Assembly: GCA_902619805.1 (NCBI GenBank)
Contig: CACNGC010000017.1
Coordinates: forward strand, 1-35,843
Length of the DNA: 35,843 nt
Direction: 5' to 3'
From: an uncultured SAR116 cluster alpha proteobacterium
Lineage (GTDB): Bacteria > Pseudomonadota > Alphaproteobacteria > Puniceispirillales > Marisalimonadaceae
Shown here one piece after another: positions 23,259-32,209 of the stretch. The translations under genes and the position numbers were made by a program. Position 1 is the first letter of the stretch, and each line of letters starts with the position of its first letter. Below the pieces are notes generated by a model. That model searched no databases. It was not told the DNA's origin and saw only the letters and a list, made by a program, of their open reading frames with translations.

Positions 23259-24098
23259 TTATCTGTTTCCTCTTGCCATAAAAGCTAACCTCTCAAACAA
23301 ATGAATATCTTGTTCATTTTTAATGAGAGCGCCATGTAACTTGGGCAACAAATCCTTTCCATCACTTTTTAAATCTATTGGATTAATATCTTCAAGTAAT
23401 AAAAGTTTAATCCAATCTAAGGCCTCTGAAGTTGATGGTTTTTTCTTTAATCCAGGAATTTCTCTAACTTCAAAAAATCTATTTAGTGCTGCTTCTAGTA
23501 ATGATTTTTTAATTTCAGGAAAGTGTACTTGAACAATCTTTTTTAAGGTATCAATTTCAGGAAATTGAATGTAATGAAAAAAACATCGTCTTAGGAATGC
23601 CTCTGGAAGTTCTTTTTCATTATTAGATGTTATTATGACTATGGGTCTTTTTTTTGCTTTAACAATTTCATTAGTTTCATAAACAAAAAATTCCATTTTA
23701 TCTAACTCTTGAAGTAGGTCATTTGGAAATTCTATGTCTGCTTTATCAATCTCATCAATTAATAGTACTGATCTTTCTTTGGACTCAAAAGCATTCCAAA
23801 TCTTTCCTTTCTTTATGTAATTTCTAATATTTTCTATCTTCTTATCCCCTAATTGGCTATCTCTGAGACGACTAACAGCATCATATTCATATAATCCTTG
23901 CTGAGCTTTTGTTGTTGATTTTATATTCCATTCAATAATACTTAATCTTAGGCTGTCCGATACTTGTCTAGCCAATTCTGTTTTTCCAGTGCCTGGCTCT
24001 CCTTTAATTAATAATGGTTTTTCAAGTGAAATTGCTGCATTTACTGCAACGTTCAAACCTTCAGTTGAAATATAATTCTGAGTTCCATTAAATTTCAT
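23259..24098 (-). CDS. MoxR-family AAA+ ATPase
   Basis: 279 residues. Walker A GEPGTGKT (33-40), Walker B VLLIDEID (111-118), sensor region PIVIITSNNEKELPEAFLRR with the arginine finger, and a C-terminal lid domain. MoxR ATPases act as chaperones that remodel metalloenzymes with a VWA partner, here encoded directly downstream (CoxE-like, 4-base gap). The sequence is closest in style to CoxD/NorQ-type ATPases. All ATPase motifs are intact. Confidence 0.93.
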   Translation of the reverse strand: MKFNGTQNYISTEGLNVAVNAAISLEKPLLIKGEPGTGKTELARQVSDSLRLSIIEWNIKSTTKAQQGLYEYDAVSRLRDSQLGDKKIENIRNYIKKGKIWNAFESKERSVLLIDEIDKADIEFPNDLLQELDKMEFFVYETNEIVKAKKRPIVIITSNNEKELPEAFLRRCFFHYIQFPEIDTLKKIVQVHFPEIKKSLLEAALNRFFEVREIPGLKKKPSTSEALDWIKLLLLEDINPIDLKSDGKDLLPKLHGALIKNEQDIHLFERLAFMARGNR

Positions 24099-24123
24099 TC
24101 TTTATTAACTCCAATAACTTGAT

Positions 24124-25011
24124 CTATTTATTAAAAATTTCGTTTTTTAGTGCTTCTATATATTTGGGACCTACCTCACAACATCCTCCAATTATAGAAG
24201 CATTATTTTTAATGTAACTCAATATTTCACCTGTAAATTTATTAATGTTTAAATCAGATCTTTTTTTAAGAATTGATACATCATTGTGAATGTCTAGGTC
24301 ATTTACTGTTACAAAAGCATTAGGTAAAGCACCATATGGCTTGGAAAAATTTTTCATAATATTAATTGAAGAATGAATAGCTTCAGGTGGAGCACAATTT
24401 ATTAAAAAGGAATCGATTTTTGAATGATTAAATTCTCTTAAAGCATCTTCTAAACGCTCTCCAGATCGTAATAAGGTTCCGTCTTCTTCCTTAACACAGA
24501 AACTCAACCAAACTTTTTTATCAGTAGTTAAAGCAGTTTCAGTTGCTATATAAGCTTCTTCAATTGAACAAACTGTCTCACAACAAAATATTTCTACATG
24601 TGGTTCTTGAATTTCTATTATTTTCTTATAAGTTTCTTCTGCTTCAACCTTATCCACGCCTATAGTTGTTTTATAACTCATAACTAGTGGAGGTAAACAG
24701 CCAATAATTTTTATGTCAGTTTCAACTGACGATGACTTTTTGGCCTCAATAGCCGCTTTAATTGCACTTTTTTGAAGAGGTATGAATAATTCTTCCAGAT
24801 TATATCTTTTTAACTTTTGTGGTGTGACACTATAAGAATTTAACGTTATTGCCTCGGCACCAGCTTTTATAAAATCTTTGTGCAAATCAACAACTAAGTC
24901 AAAATTATCCATCATTACTCTTGCTGACCAGAGACCATCAGGATTAACTTTTGATCTATGTACTAATTCTTGACCCATACCGCCATCAATTAGAATTATG
25001 TTATTACTCAT
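24124..25011 (-). CDS. Homocysteine S-methyltransferase family protein
   Basis: 295 residues. The family opens with ILIDGGMGQEL (5-15). Zinc-binding Cys residues are present in SFLINCAPPEAIH and the late GGCCEVGPKYIEAL motif, and NSYSVTPQKL is the usual substrate-loop region. Members transfer a methyl group from S-methylmethionine, SAM or betaine-like donors to homocysteine; related proteins demethylate other methyl donors. It starts 22 bases downstream of the EmrB-like gene's end and precedes the MoxR gene. Donor specificity cannot be told. Confidence 0.9.
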   Translation of the reverse strand: MSNNIILIDGGMGQELVHRSKVNPDGLWSARVMMDNFDLVVDLHKDFIKAGAEAITLNSYSVTPQKLKRYNLEELFIPLQKSAIKAAIEAKKSSSVETDIKIIGCLPPLVMSYKTTIGVDKVEAEETYKKIIEIQEPHVEIFCCETVCSIEEAYIATETALTTDKKVWLSFCVKEEDGTLLRSGERLEDALREFNHSKIDSFLINCAPPEAIHSSINIMKNFSKPYGALPNAFVTVNDLDIHNDVSILKKRSDLNINKFTGEILSYIKNNASIIGGCCEVGPKYIEALKNEIFNK

Positions 25012-25032
25012 ATATTTCCTTATAAATTAGAA

Positions 25033-26568
25033 TTAATTATTTTGTGTCTTTGTTATTTTTATCAAAAATATCAACGGAATAGATAAAAAACCTATCCATG
25101 AATATAATTTAAATGCATCTATATAACCAATCATTAAACTTTGTCTATTTAATTCATTTGTTAATTTAGAAATATTTAAATCATTTAATGAATTAATGAC
25201 ACCTGAAAAGTTAATTCCTTGGTTCCATATAGATACTGTAGAACCAATTTCCTCAAAGTTTACTTGTCCCATATGAAGAACAACTGCAACACTTACTGAA
25301 ATAAAAAAACTTGACCCAATATTTCTTATTAAATGAAACATTGCAGTAGCTTCTCCATGAAATTTATTTGACAAAGTTGCAAAGCAAATGACGCTTACTG
25401 GTGGCCATGTTAAACCAACTCCAAGACCCTGAACTAAACTAGCCCAAACTATGTTTGAAAAGGTCATATTTATATCAAAAGTAGACATATAAAACCCTGA
25501 GACTGCTTGAATACCAAAACCAAAAAATATTATAATTCTAGGATCAACACGCCCCGTAAAAGCAATAATTGCAAAACCAATAAATGTTCCTATACCCCTT
25601 ACTCCTAGTATTAGACCAATTACTGATTGAGGATATCCTCTGAGTTCCTGCAAAAGAGGTGGGAAAATAACCATAGGTACAAAATTTAGCATTCCAAAAA
25701 AAAATATTAGAATGAGTCCTACTGTATAATTTCTATCTTTAAAAATACTCAGATTTATGAATGGTTTATTAGTAGTTAGGCTGTGAGCTATAAATATATA
25801 AAAACCAATGATTGCAATTCCACATTCAATAATTGTTTCTGTACTTTCAAACCAACTATTTCTTTCTCCCCTATCAAACATTATCTGCAGTGCAGCAACA
25901 CTAGACGCCAAAGCAAGGAAGCCAATCCAATCTAGTTTCAGCCCACCATCTATAGGTCTTTTGGGAACAGTAGCCATGACAGCTAACAAAGCACACAAAC
26001 CAAAAGGGACTAAGGTATAAAAAATCCATCTCCAATTAAGTAATTCTCCGAGGTATCCTCCAATCGTAGGTGCAATAACGGGGCCTAATATTGTGCCCAT
26101 TCCCCAAATAGCCATAGCTACAGAAATTTGTTTTTTGGGAAACACAGCTAAAACAAGCGTTTGCGAAAGTGGTGGAAGTGGGGCTCCAAAAACTCCTTGT
26201 GCCACTCTCGCTATTACTATTTCTTCTAGCGAATCGGACATTCCACAAAATATTGAGGATACAATGAAACCTAACACACTAAATAAAAGTATAGTCCGAA
26301 TTTGTACTCTTGAAGACAACCACCCTGCAAAAGGAGTAAAAATTGCAGTAGCAACAATGTTTCCAGTTACAACCCAAGAAATTTGATCTTGTGTTGCACC
26401 CATAGCTCCTCTCATATCTGATAAAGCTATTGAAGCTATTGTAACATTCATAGCATAAAGCATTGTTACAAAGGTTGCTGTTGCTAGAATAAACCATTTA
26501 AATGATTGATTGGTCTCAGAAATTAAGGGTGACAATTTAGTCTCAAAATAATTTAAAAATATTAGCAA
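25033..26568 (-). CDS. DHA2-family MFS multidrug exporter (EmrB/QacA type)
   Basis: 511 residues, about 14 membrane helices, the length of EmrB. The N-terminal motif MNVTIASIALSDMRGAMGAT with DQISWVVTGNIVATAIFTPF and GWLSSRVQIRTILL is the DHA2 signature, and the helix 5 motif C region is GMGTILGPVIAPTIGGYLGE. It pumps small hydrophobic molecules out, together with the HlyD-type adaptor upstream (26-base overlap) and an outer membrane channel not seen here. The MarR gene ahead of both suggests ligand-induced derepression. Confidence 0.93.
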   Translation of the reverse strand: MLIFLNYFETKLSPLISETNQSFKWFILATATFVTMLYAMNVTIASIALSDMRGAMGATQDQISWVVTGNIVATAIFTPFAGWLSSRVQIRTILLFSVLGFIVSSIFCGMSDSLEEIVIARVAQGVFGAPLPPLSQTLVLAVFPKKQISVAMAIWGMGTILGPVIAPTIGGYLGELLNWRWIFYTLVPFGLCALLAVMATVPKRPIDGGLKLDWIGFLALASSVAALQIMFDRGERNSWFESTETIIECGIAIIGFYIFIAHSLTTNKPFINLSIFKDRNYTVGLILIFFFGMLNFVPMVIFPPLLQELRGYPQSVIGLILGVRGIGTFIGFAIIAFTGRVDPRIIIFFGFGIQAVSGFYMSTFDINMTFSNIVWASLVQGLGVGLTWPPVSVICFATLSNKFHGEATAMFHLIRNIGSSFFISVSVAVVLHMGQVNFEEIGSTVSIWNQGINFSGVINSLNDLNISKLTNELNRQSLMIGYIDAFKLYSWIGFLSIPLIFLIKITKTQNN

Positions 26569-27796
26569 AAGGTTTTATTATTATTGGAACATCATTTTCA
26601 TAAGTAGTATCAATTGTTACTGAAACAGACATACCAACACGAAGATCTTTTTTATTTTCTTTCTCATCGTAATTATCAATCAAATTACCTATTGATAATT
26701 TCACAGGAATTCTTTGAACAACTTTTACCCAATTTCCTGAAGAGTTTTGGGGTGGTAAAATAGAAAACTCCGCACCAGTAGCAGGACTAATACTCTGCAC
26801 ACTGGCATTCCAAGTACTATCTGGAAAGGCATCTGGAACAAAAAAAGCTGATTGACCCTCTTTTATGTTAGTTAAATCAGTTTCTTTTAAATTAGCTTCT
26901 AACCAAGAGTTTTTTTCGTCTACAATAGCAAAAAGTATTTTCCCAATATCTATATATTCTCCTACTTCTAAGTTTAACTTAGCAATAATTCCATCTTGTT
27001 TAGCAAAAACATTTGCTTGTTCGATATCAAATTTAATTTGATTTAATTTGCTCATATGCTTTAGATACAGAGGATGCTCAGAAGGTTTAACATTTTGATT
27101 ACCATTTAATGTTGTTAAGATAGTTTTAAGTTTATCTTGGCTAATTTTTAATTTTTGTTTTGAAGATAGATATGAATGTTTGATTTTTTCTAGTTCATTA
27201 TTTAAATCAACATATTTTAAATTGTTAAGAGCAGAGTTAAATAAATACTTTGCTTCATCTAGTTTACTTTTAAGGCCAACTCCTTTTTCAACTAGATTTT
27301 TAATCCTGTTGAGTTCTAATTTTTGATATTCAACCTTTTCTTTTGCTAATTTTATTTCAATATCTACGATGCTCTTAACTCTTTTTATTTCAGAAGAATA
27401 AAATCTAATTTCTTCTCTAGCTAATTTTACTTCTTCTTTCGCTTCGTTGTATTTTGATTTCCTGTTTTCAATTTCTTTAATTATATTAATCAGGTTTTGT
27501 TTTTGTTCAATTAAGTTTAATTCAAGTTTTTTTGTATCAATTTTAAAAAGTCTTTCTCCTTTAGATACTCTTTGGTTGTCTTTGACAAAAACTTTTTCAA
27601 CCCTACCAGAGACCTGAGATTGAACTGATATAATTGGAGCTTTTATATAAGCATTTTCTGTAGTTATATAACGTCCTAAAGAATAAAAATAACCAAGAGT
27701 AATTAAAACAATAAAAGTTGGTAATAAAATCAACAAGATAAATCTTGTCAATTTATTATTTTCTAAGATTTTCTGGTAATTAAATTCTTCAGGCAT
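26543..27796 (-). CDS. EmrA/HlyD-type membrane fusion protein
   Basis: 417 residues with one N-terminal membrane helix (about 18-38). Then ITTENAYIKAPIISVQSQVS and VSGRVEKVFVKDNQRV form the lipoyl domain, followed by a long coiled-coil hairpin (about 80-225, rich in Lys/Glu/Leu). The second lipoyl half and beta-barrel follow (QDGIIAKLNLEVGEYIDIGK; FFVPDAFPDSTW). It links the DHA2 pump to an outer membrane channel across the periplasm. The pump gene begins within its last 26 bases; the MarR gene ends 14 bases upstream. Confidence 0.94.
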   Translation of the reverse strand: MPEEFNYQKILENNKLTRFILLILLPTFIVLITLGYFYSLGRYITTENAYIKAPIISVQSQVSGRVEKVFVKDNQRVSKGERLFKIDTKKLELNLIEQKQNLINIIKEIENRKSKYNEAKEEVKLAREEIRFYSSEIKRVKSIVDIEIKLAKEKVEYQKLELNRIKNLVEKGVGLKSKLDEAKYLFNSALNNLKYVDLNNELEKIKHSYLSSKQKLKISQDKLKTILTTLNGNQNVKPSEHPLYLKHMSKLNQIKFDIEQANVFAKQDGIIAKLNLEVGEYIDIGKILFAIVDEKNSWLEANLKETDLTNIKEGQSAFFVPDAFPDSTWNASVQSISPATGAEFSILPPQNSSGNWVKVVQRIPVKLSIGNLIDNYDEKENKKDLRVGMSVSVTIDTTYENDVPIIIKPFANIFKLF

Positions 27797-27810
27797 TTAA
27801 AATTTCCTTA

Positions 27811-28245
27811 TTATATTTTAGAAGTTAAGTCTTTTTTAAGTATCTGAAGTAAGTCTCTTAACTTATTAAGATCGTCACTTTCTAATATTGACAATGAGTC
27901 TTTTCTATAAGCAGCGGCTTTGTCTCTCATAGAAGATATAAGAGGTTTTATTTTCTGCGATAAATATATATTTTTTATCCTACGATCTTTACTTTCAATT
28001 TTTCTTTCAACCCATCCCTTCAATTCCATCCTATCCAAAAGTCTACTTAATGGAGCTTTTTCCATATCCATCAGAGTTGCAAGTTCTGACTGATTTATAC
28101 CATCTTTAAAATAGAGATAAGTTAAGAGCCACCATTGAGATCTAGTTAGACCTATAGAGGCCATTTGACGATCATATAAAACACGAAGTAGTCGTGCTAC
28201 ATCATGAATTAATAAACCAATATTATCTTCAAATGTTTCCTTCAA
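27811..28245 (-). CDS. MarR-family transcriptional regulator
   Basis: 144 residues. The winged-helix core is visible: LTRSQWWLLTYLYFKDGINQ, SELATLMDMEKAPLSRLLDR (recognition helix) and MELKGWVERKIESKDRRIKN (wing, with the DxRxR motif as SKDRRIK). MarR dimers repress neighbouring efflux genes until a small ligand binds. It is the first gene of the marR-emrA-emrB unit. A perfect 12-bp inverted repeat lies 13 bases before its ATG and is a natural autoregulatory operator. Confidence 0.94.
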   Translation of the reverse strand: MKETFEDNIGLLIHDVARLLRVLYDRQMASIGLTRSQWWLLTYLYFKDGINQSELATLMDMEKAPLSRLLDRMELKGWVERKIESKDRRIKNIYLSQKIKPLISSMRDKAAAYRKDSLSILESDDLNKLRDLLQILKKDLTSKI

Positions 28246-28257
28246 ATAAAAACCTTT

Positions 28258-28287
28258 ACTAAATAGTTTCCTAGTAAACTATTTAGT
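28258..28287. promoter_or_regulatory. Likely MarR operator (12-bp perfect inverted repeat)
   Basis: ACTAAATAGTTT (28258-28269) and AAACTATTTAGT (28276-28287) are exact inverted repeats separated by six bases. The site sits directly in front of the marR start and behind the TPP-enzyme gene's stop (28322). Additional half-site-like words (TTTAGTTAAC, AATTTAGTAAA) follow up to about 28310. There is no T-run, and the position at a gene start argues against a terminator. Confidence 0.7.
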
Positions 28288-28321
28288 TAACATATTTAAT
28301 AATTTAGTAAAAGATAAATTA

Positions 28322-28894
28322 TCAATTAATTAAATTTTTTCTAAATTTTGATTTTTTTTCAGAAGCATTCCAATTTCTAGAATATTTAGGAGGATTTGAT
28401 TTACTAACTTTTAATAGTATGAAAGCTGGACCACTAAAATTATCAAGAATTTTTTTTCCTTCTAATAATTCTTGCTCTGTTACTACAGTTTTAGTAATAG
28501 GAAAGCCACACCCCTTTGCAATCATATCTAAATTAACACCTAAACCTGTATGAGATGTTTGCCCACCTGTTTCCAAATATAATCCATTATCTACACAAAT
28601 AATAATAAGGTTCTTGGGTTTAATAGTTGCTATTGTAGCTAGACAACCCACAGACATTAAAATATCACCATCACCTGAAACACATAAAACTCTATCATTA
28701 GGTCTTGATAAAGCAAGACCAAGAGAGGTTGGCAATGCACCTCCCATAGCACCTCCAAATAAAAAAGTATTTGGACTTTCTTTAGTTAAAAAACCAATAT
28801 CCTTTGCTGGCCCTGCTAAACCCGATATTATAAGAAATCTATTGCTATCGCCAATCAAAGTTGGAATTGCTTTTTTTCTATCTAATAAATCCAT
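28322..28894 (-). CDS. Sulfopyruvate decarboxylase-like TPP enzyme, beta (TPP-binding) subunit
   Basis: 190 residues. The TPP-binding motif is GDGDILMSVGCLATIATIKP followed by CVDNGLY (GDG...N pattern), and FGGAMGGALPTSLGLAL precedes it. This is the C-terminal (ComE-like) half of a two-subunit 2-oxo acid decarboxylase; relatives decarboxylate sulfopyruvate or phosphonopyruvate. The N-terminal half is encoded 14 bases upstream. It follows formate dehydrogenase genes on the same strand. The actual substrate is not determined by sequence, and another 3-substituted pyruvate is possible. Confidence 0.8.
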   Translation of the reverse strand: MDLLDRKKAIPTLIGDSNRFLIISGLAGPAKDIGFLTKESPNTFLFGGAMGGALPTSLGLALSRPNDRVLCVSGDGDILMSVGCLATIATIKPKNLIIICVDNGLYLETGGQTSHTGLGVNLDMIAKGCGFPITKTVVTEQELLEGKKILDNFSGPAFILLKVSKSNPPKYSRNWNASEKKSKFRKNLIN

Positions 28895-28908
28895 CTTTTT
28901 AATTAATA

Positions 28909-29412
28909 CTAAAAAACTTTAGCTCCAATTAATTTTTGAGAAAGCAAAACAGCCACAGATCTCTCTGACTTAAATACCATTGTCAAAGCTGCTTTGATTG
29001 TATTTTCAACATCTTCTTTTTTTTCAATTTTAATACAATTTACTCCCATTGAATTTAATGTTGGTATTACTGCTTCACCCATTGCAAATTGCCAAGGATT
29101 TCCTTCACCAAATTCACCTCTCATTGTTATAATAGTAAAAAAAGGAAATTGACCATGTTTAATTAATGATAATTGATTAATACAATTTCCAACACCACTA
29201 CTCTGCATTAACAAAACAGCTCTAGATCCTCCTAGGTACGAACCAGCAGCGATGCCTACACCCTCTTCTTCTGAAGTTAAAGGAATAGCTGTAACTGAAC
29301 TATCTTTTGTTGCATTATCTATTAATATCTTATGTCCTGCATCAGGGACATAACTAAATAGTTTAATTCCATTATTTTTTAATATTTTATAAAGTCTATC
29401 TTGCCAGCTCAT
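28909..29412 (-). CDS. Sulfopyruvate decarboxylase-like TPP enzyme, alpha (PP-domain) subunit
   Basis: About 167 residues from ATG 29412 (MSWQDRLYKILKNNGIKLFS). An in-frame upstream ATG at 29478 would add 22 residues (including KLIYLFYDLILNK) that do not look like the family and overlap the fdsA stop region, so I prefer 29412. The catalytic Glu region is SEEEGVGIAAGSYLGG, followed by LLMQSSGVGNCINQLSLI and MRGEFGEGNPWQ, typical of ComD/phosphonopyruvate decarboxylase N-terminal domains. It must pair with the downstream beta subunit, since TPP is bound between them. It lies 40 bases behind fdsA. Confidence 0.8.
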   Translation of the reverse strand: MSWQDRLYKILKNNGIKLFSYVPDAGHKILIDNATKDSSVTAIPLTSEEEGVGIAAGSYLGGSRAVLLMQSSGVGNCINQLSLIKHGQFPFFTIITMRGEFGEGNPWQFAMGEAVIPTLNSMGVNCIKIEKKEDVENTIKAALTMVFKSERSVAVLLSQKLIGAKVF

Positions 29413-29452
29413 TTTTTTATTTAATATTAAATCATAAAATAAGTATATTAAT

Positions 29453-32209
29453 TTAATCTTGGTAAATCCTGGCCGCATTGTATTTTAACTCAGGAATTTT
29501 CCCAATTGGATCCAGTTCTGAATTAGTTAACACATTGGCTGCAGCTTCTTTAAAACAAAAAGGTAAAAACAACATTCCAGGAAGAAGATCGTTATCATAT
29601 CTAATTTTTATTTGTATTTTTCCTCGTCTTGTTTCAATTGTAACTTCTCTAGTTAAATCTATATTATAAAATTTGCTGTCTTTTTCATTTATAAAAACTA
29701 TTGGGTCTGGCTCAAGATCATTCAAAATTATAGCTTTTCTTGTCATAGTACCGGTATGCCAGTGTTCTAACAATCTACCCGTGGAGAGTATCAATGGAAA
29801 ATCACTATTTATTTCATCATTTGGATTAATCAGATCAACGGGTACAATTTTAGCCAAATTGTTTGATGTAGGAAAACCATTATAAAATATGATATCTTCA
29901 CCAGGAACATTTTTACTTCTTACAGGGTAAGTCACATAATTTTCTTTTTCTAACCTTTCCCAAGAAATATTATTTAGAGAAGGCATTATTAATTTCATTT
30001 CATTGAAAATTTCTTTTGGTGAGTTATAATTCCAATCTAGTCCAATTCTTTTTGCAATTTCCTGAATGATCCACCAATCTTGTTTAACACCTTTTGGAGG
30101 ATCCACCACATTCCGTCCTATTTGTACTTGTCTGTTTGTATTAGTGTAAGTACCTAATTTTTCAGCATGAGCAGATGCTGGTAAAACCACATCTGCGAAC
30201 CAAGCTGTTTCAGTCATAAAGATATCTTGAACAACTAAATGATCTAACTTTGCTAAACCTTTTCTAGTATGTATTAAATCTGGATCTGACATAGCAGGAT
30301 TTTCACCTTGAACATACAATCCTTTGATTTCACCTGCATTTATACCCTTAATAATTTCTACAACTGTTTTACCTTCGATGAGATCTAAATTTGAATTCCA
30401 AAATTTCTGCATTTTTTCATTATTTGTTTTTATTTTAACAGAATTATAATCTGGATATGACATAGGTATTAGCCCTGCATCAGAAGCTCCTTGTACATTA
30501 TTTTGTCCTCTTAAAGGGTGCAAACCTGTGCCTGGTCTTCCTAAATGTCCTGTGATCAACGCTAAATTTATTAATGAAAAAGCATTTTGAGTTCCATGCA
30601 CATGTTGTGAAATACCCATTCCCCAAAAGATTATTGATGTTTTTGCCTTTGCATATATTCTTGCAACTTCTCTAATTATTTCTTTTGGTATTCCAGATAA
30701 TTTTTCCATTAAAAAAGGATTAAATTTTTTTATCTCTTTTTCTAATTGTTCGAAACCTTCAGTGTAATTTTCTATATATTCTTTGTTTGTTAAATTCTCA
30801 TTTATTATTGTAAAAATCATAGCATTTAACAAAGCTAAATCCTGTCCTGGATTAAATTGCAAATGATGTGTTGCGTATCTTGATAGGCTTTGCTTTCTTG
30901 GATCTAAAATAATTAATTTGGTCCCATTTTTGACTGCTTGTTTAAAATATGAAGCTGCAACAGGATGATTTTGTTCAGGTCTTGCTCCTATTAAAATTAT
31001 ACACTCGCTATCTTTCACAGCTGTAAATGGTGCTGACACAGCTGCTGACCCAACTGATTGTAATAATGCAGCTACCGATGATGCATGACATAGTCTTGTA
31101 CAATGATCTACATTGTTGGTCTTGAAGCCAGTCCTTATCAATTTTTGGAAAATATATGCTTCTTCATTTGAACCTTTTGCTGATCCAAAACCTGCTAAAG
31201 AGTTTTTTTTATTGCTTTTTAAAATTTCAGTAAATTTTTTAGATGCACGATCTAATGCTTCTTCCCAAGAAGCTTTTCTAAAGTATTTATAAATATCTTT
31301 ATCATCAATTGATATATCCCAAGATTTCGATTTTTTGCTAATTCTAATTAAAGGGTCGGTTAATCTAAGTGGACTATTTATGTAATCAAAACCAAAACGT
31401 CCTTTTACACATAATCTGTTTTCGTTAGCAGGACCATTTTGGCCATCAACCGCTATTATTTTATTATCCTTCACACTTACTAATGTCTGACAACCAACAC
31501 CACAAAAAGGACATAAACTTTCTATTTTTTTTTCAGGAAAAATTGTCTGATCGTTATTTTTGTCTAATAGAGAAGTTTCAATAAGAGCGCCAGTTGGACA
31601 AGCTTGGACGCATTCACCACAACCAACACAACTACTCTCACCCATTGGATTATTCATGTCGAAAACAGGATAGCTGTCAGCTCCCCTTCCAGACATTCCT
31701 AGCACATCATTTACCTGCACATCTCTACACGCTCTAATGCATAACCCACATTGTATGCATGCATCAAACGACACAGTCATTGCAGGGTGACTTTGATCTA
31801 TGATTGGAACATAGTCTTTATTTTTTTGTAAAAATCTGGATTTATTAATCTTTTTCTTGTTGAGTGTATTCCAAAAATGATTTTCCTGAAAATTTTTATG
31901 TTTATTTTTTGGTTGATCTGATAGAAGCAATTCTAAGATTAAGTTTTGAGAATTTTCAACTTTAGGAGTGTTAGTAAAGACTTTCATTCCCTGTGTTGGT
32001 TGTCTTATACATGAAGCTGTTAATGACTTTTCTCCTTGTATTTCTACAACACAAGCTCTGCAATTGCCGTCGGGTTTATAACCATTTTTATCACTATGAC
32101 AAAGATGAGGAATTTCTATTCCTTCTCTTCTAGAAATATCCCAAATTGTTTCATTATTATTAGCTTCAACTTTTCTAGTATTAAGGAAAAATGAAATTTT
32201 ATTATTCAT
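29453..32209 (-). CDS. fdsA: NAD-dependent formate dehydrogenase alpha subunit (molybdenum/tungsten)
   Basis: 918 residues, FdsA length. An N-terminal 2Fe-2S domain (Cys 37, 50, 53, 67) is followed by a histidine/cysteine-type region, two 4Fe-4S ferredoxin motifs (CIQCGLCIRAC at 151-161; CVGCGECVQACP at 194-205), a further cluster motif CPFCGVGCQ (233-241), and the bis-MGD domain. The active-site residue is Cys374 followed by His375 (CTRLCHASS), so no selenocysteine is needed. It oxidises formate to CO2 in the cytoplasm and passes electrons to the diaphorase subunit. Its start overlaps the fdsB stop by eight bases. Full conservation of ligands suggests a working enzyme. Confidence 0.95.
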   Translation of the reverse strand: MNNKISFFLNTRKVEANNNETIWDISRREGIEIPHLCHSDKNGYKPDGNCRACVVEIQGEKSLTASCIRQPTQGMKVFTNTPKVENSQNLILELLLSDQPKNKHKNFQENHFWNTLNKKKINKSRFLQKNKDYVPIIDQSHPAMTVSFDACIQCGLCIRACRDVQVNDVLGMSGRGADSYPVFDMNNPMGESSCVGCGECVQACPTGALIETSLLDKNNDQTIFPEKKIESLCPFCGVGCQTLVSVKDNKIIAVDGQNGPANENRLCVKGRFGFDYINSPLRLTDPLIRISKKSKSWDISIDDKDIYKYFRKASWEEALDRASKKFTEILKSNKKNSLAGFGSAKGSNEEAYIFQKLIRTGFKTNNVDHCTRLCHASSVAALLQSVGSAAVSAPFTAVKDSECIILIGARPEQNHPVAASYFKQAVKNGTKLIILDPRKQSLSRYATHHLQFNPGQDLALLNAMIFTIINENLTNKEYIENYTEGFEQLEKEIKKFNPFLMEKLSGIPKEIIREVARIYAKAKTSIIFWGMGISQHVHGTQNAFSLINLALITGHLGRPGTGLHPLRGQNNVQGASDAGLIPMSYPDYNSVKIKTNNEKMQKFWNSNLDLIEGKTVVEIIKGINAGEIKGLYVQGENPAMSDPDLIHTRKGLAKLDHLVVQDIFMTETAWFADVVLPASAHAEKLGTYTNTNRQVQIGRNVVDPPKGVKQDWWIIQEIAKRIGLDWNYNSPKEIFNEMKLIMPSLNNISWERLEKENYVTYPVRSKNVPGEDIIFYNGFPTSNNLAKIVPVDLINPNDEINSDFPLILSTGRLLEHWHTGTMTRKAIILNDLEPDPIVFINEKDSKFYNIDLTREVTIETRRGKIQIKIRYDNDLLPGMLFLPFCFKEAAANVLTNSELDPIGKIPELKYNAARIYQD

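Noticed and set aside
26036-26497. Overlapping minus- and plus-strand frames within the EmrB-like gene
   Set aside because: Cys- and Ser-rich translations are typical shadows of a hydrophobic membrane gene.
29413-29478. Upstream extension of the alpha decarboxylase subunit to ATG 29478
   Set aside because: The added 22 residues look like untranslated AT-rich DNA and overlap the end of fdsA; the start at 29412 matches the family.
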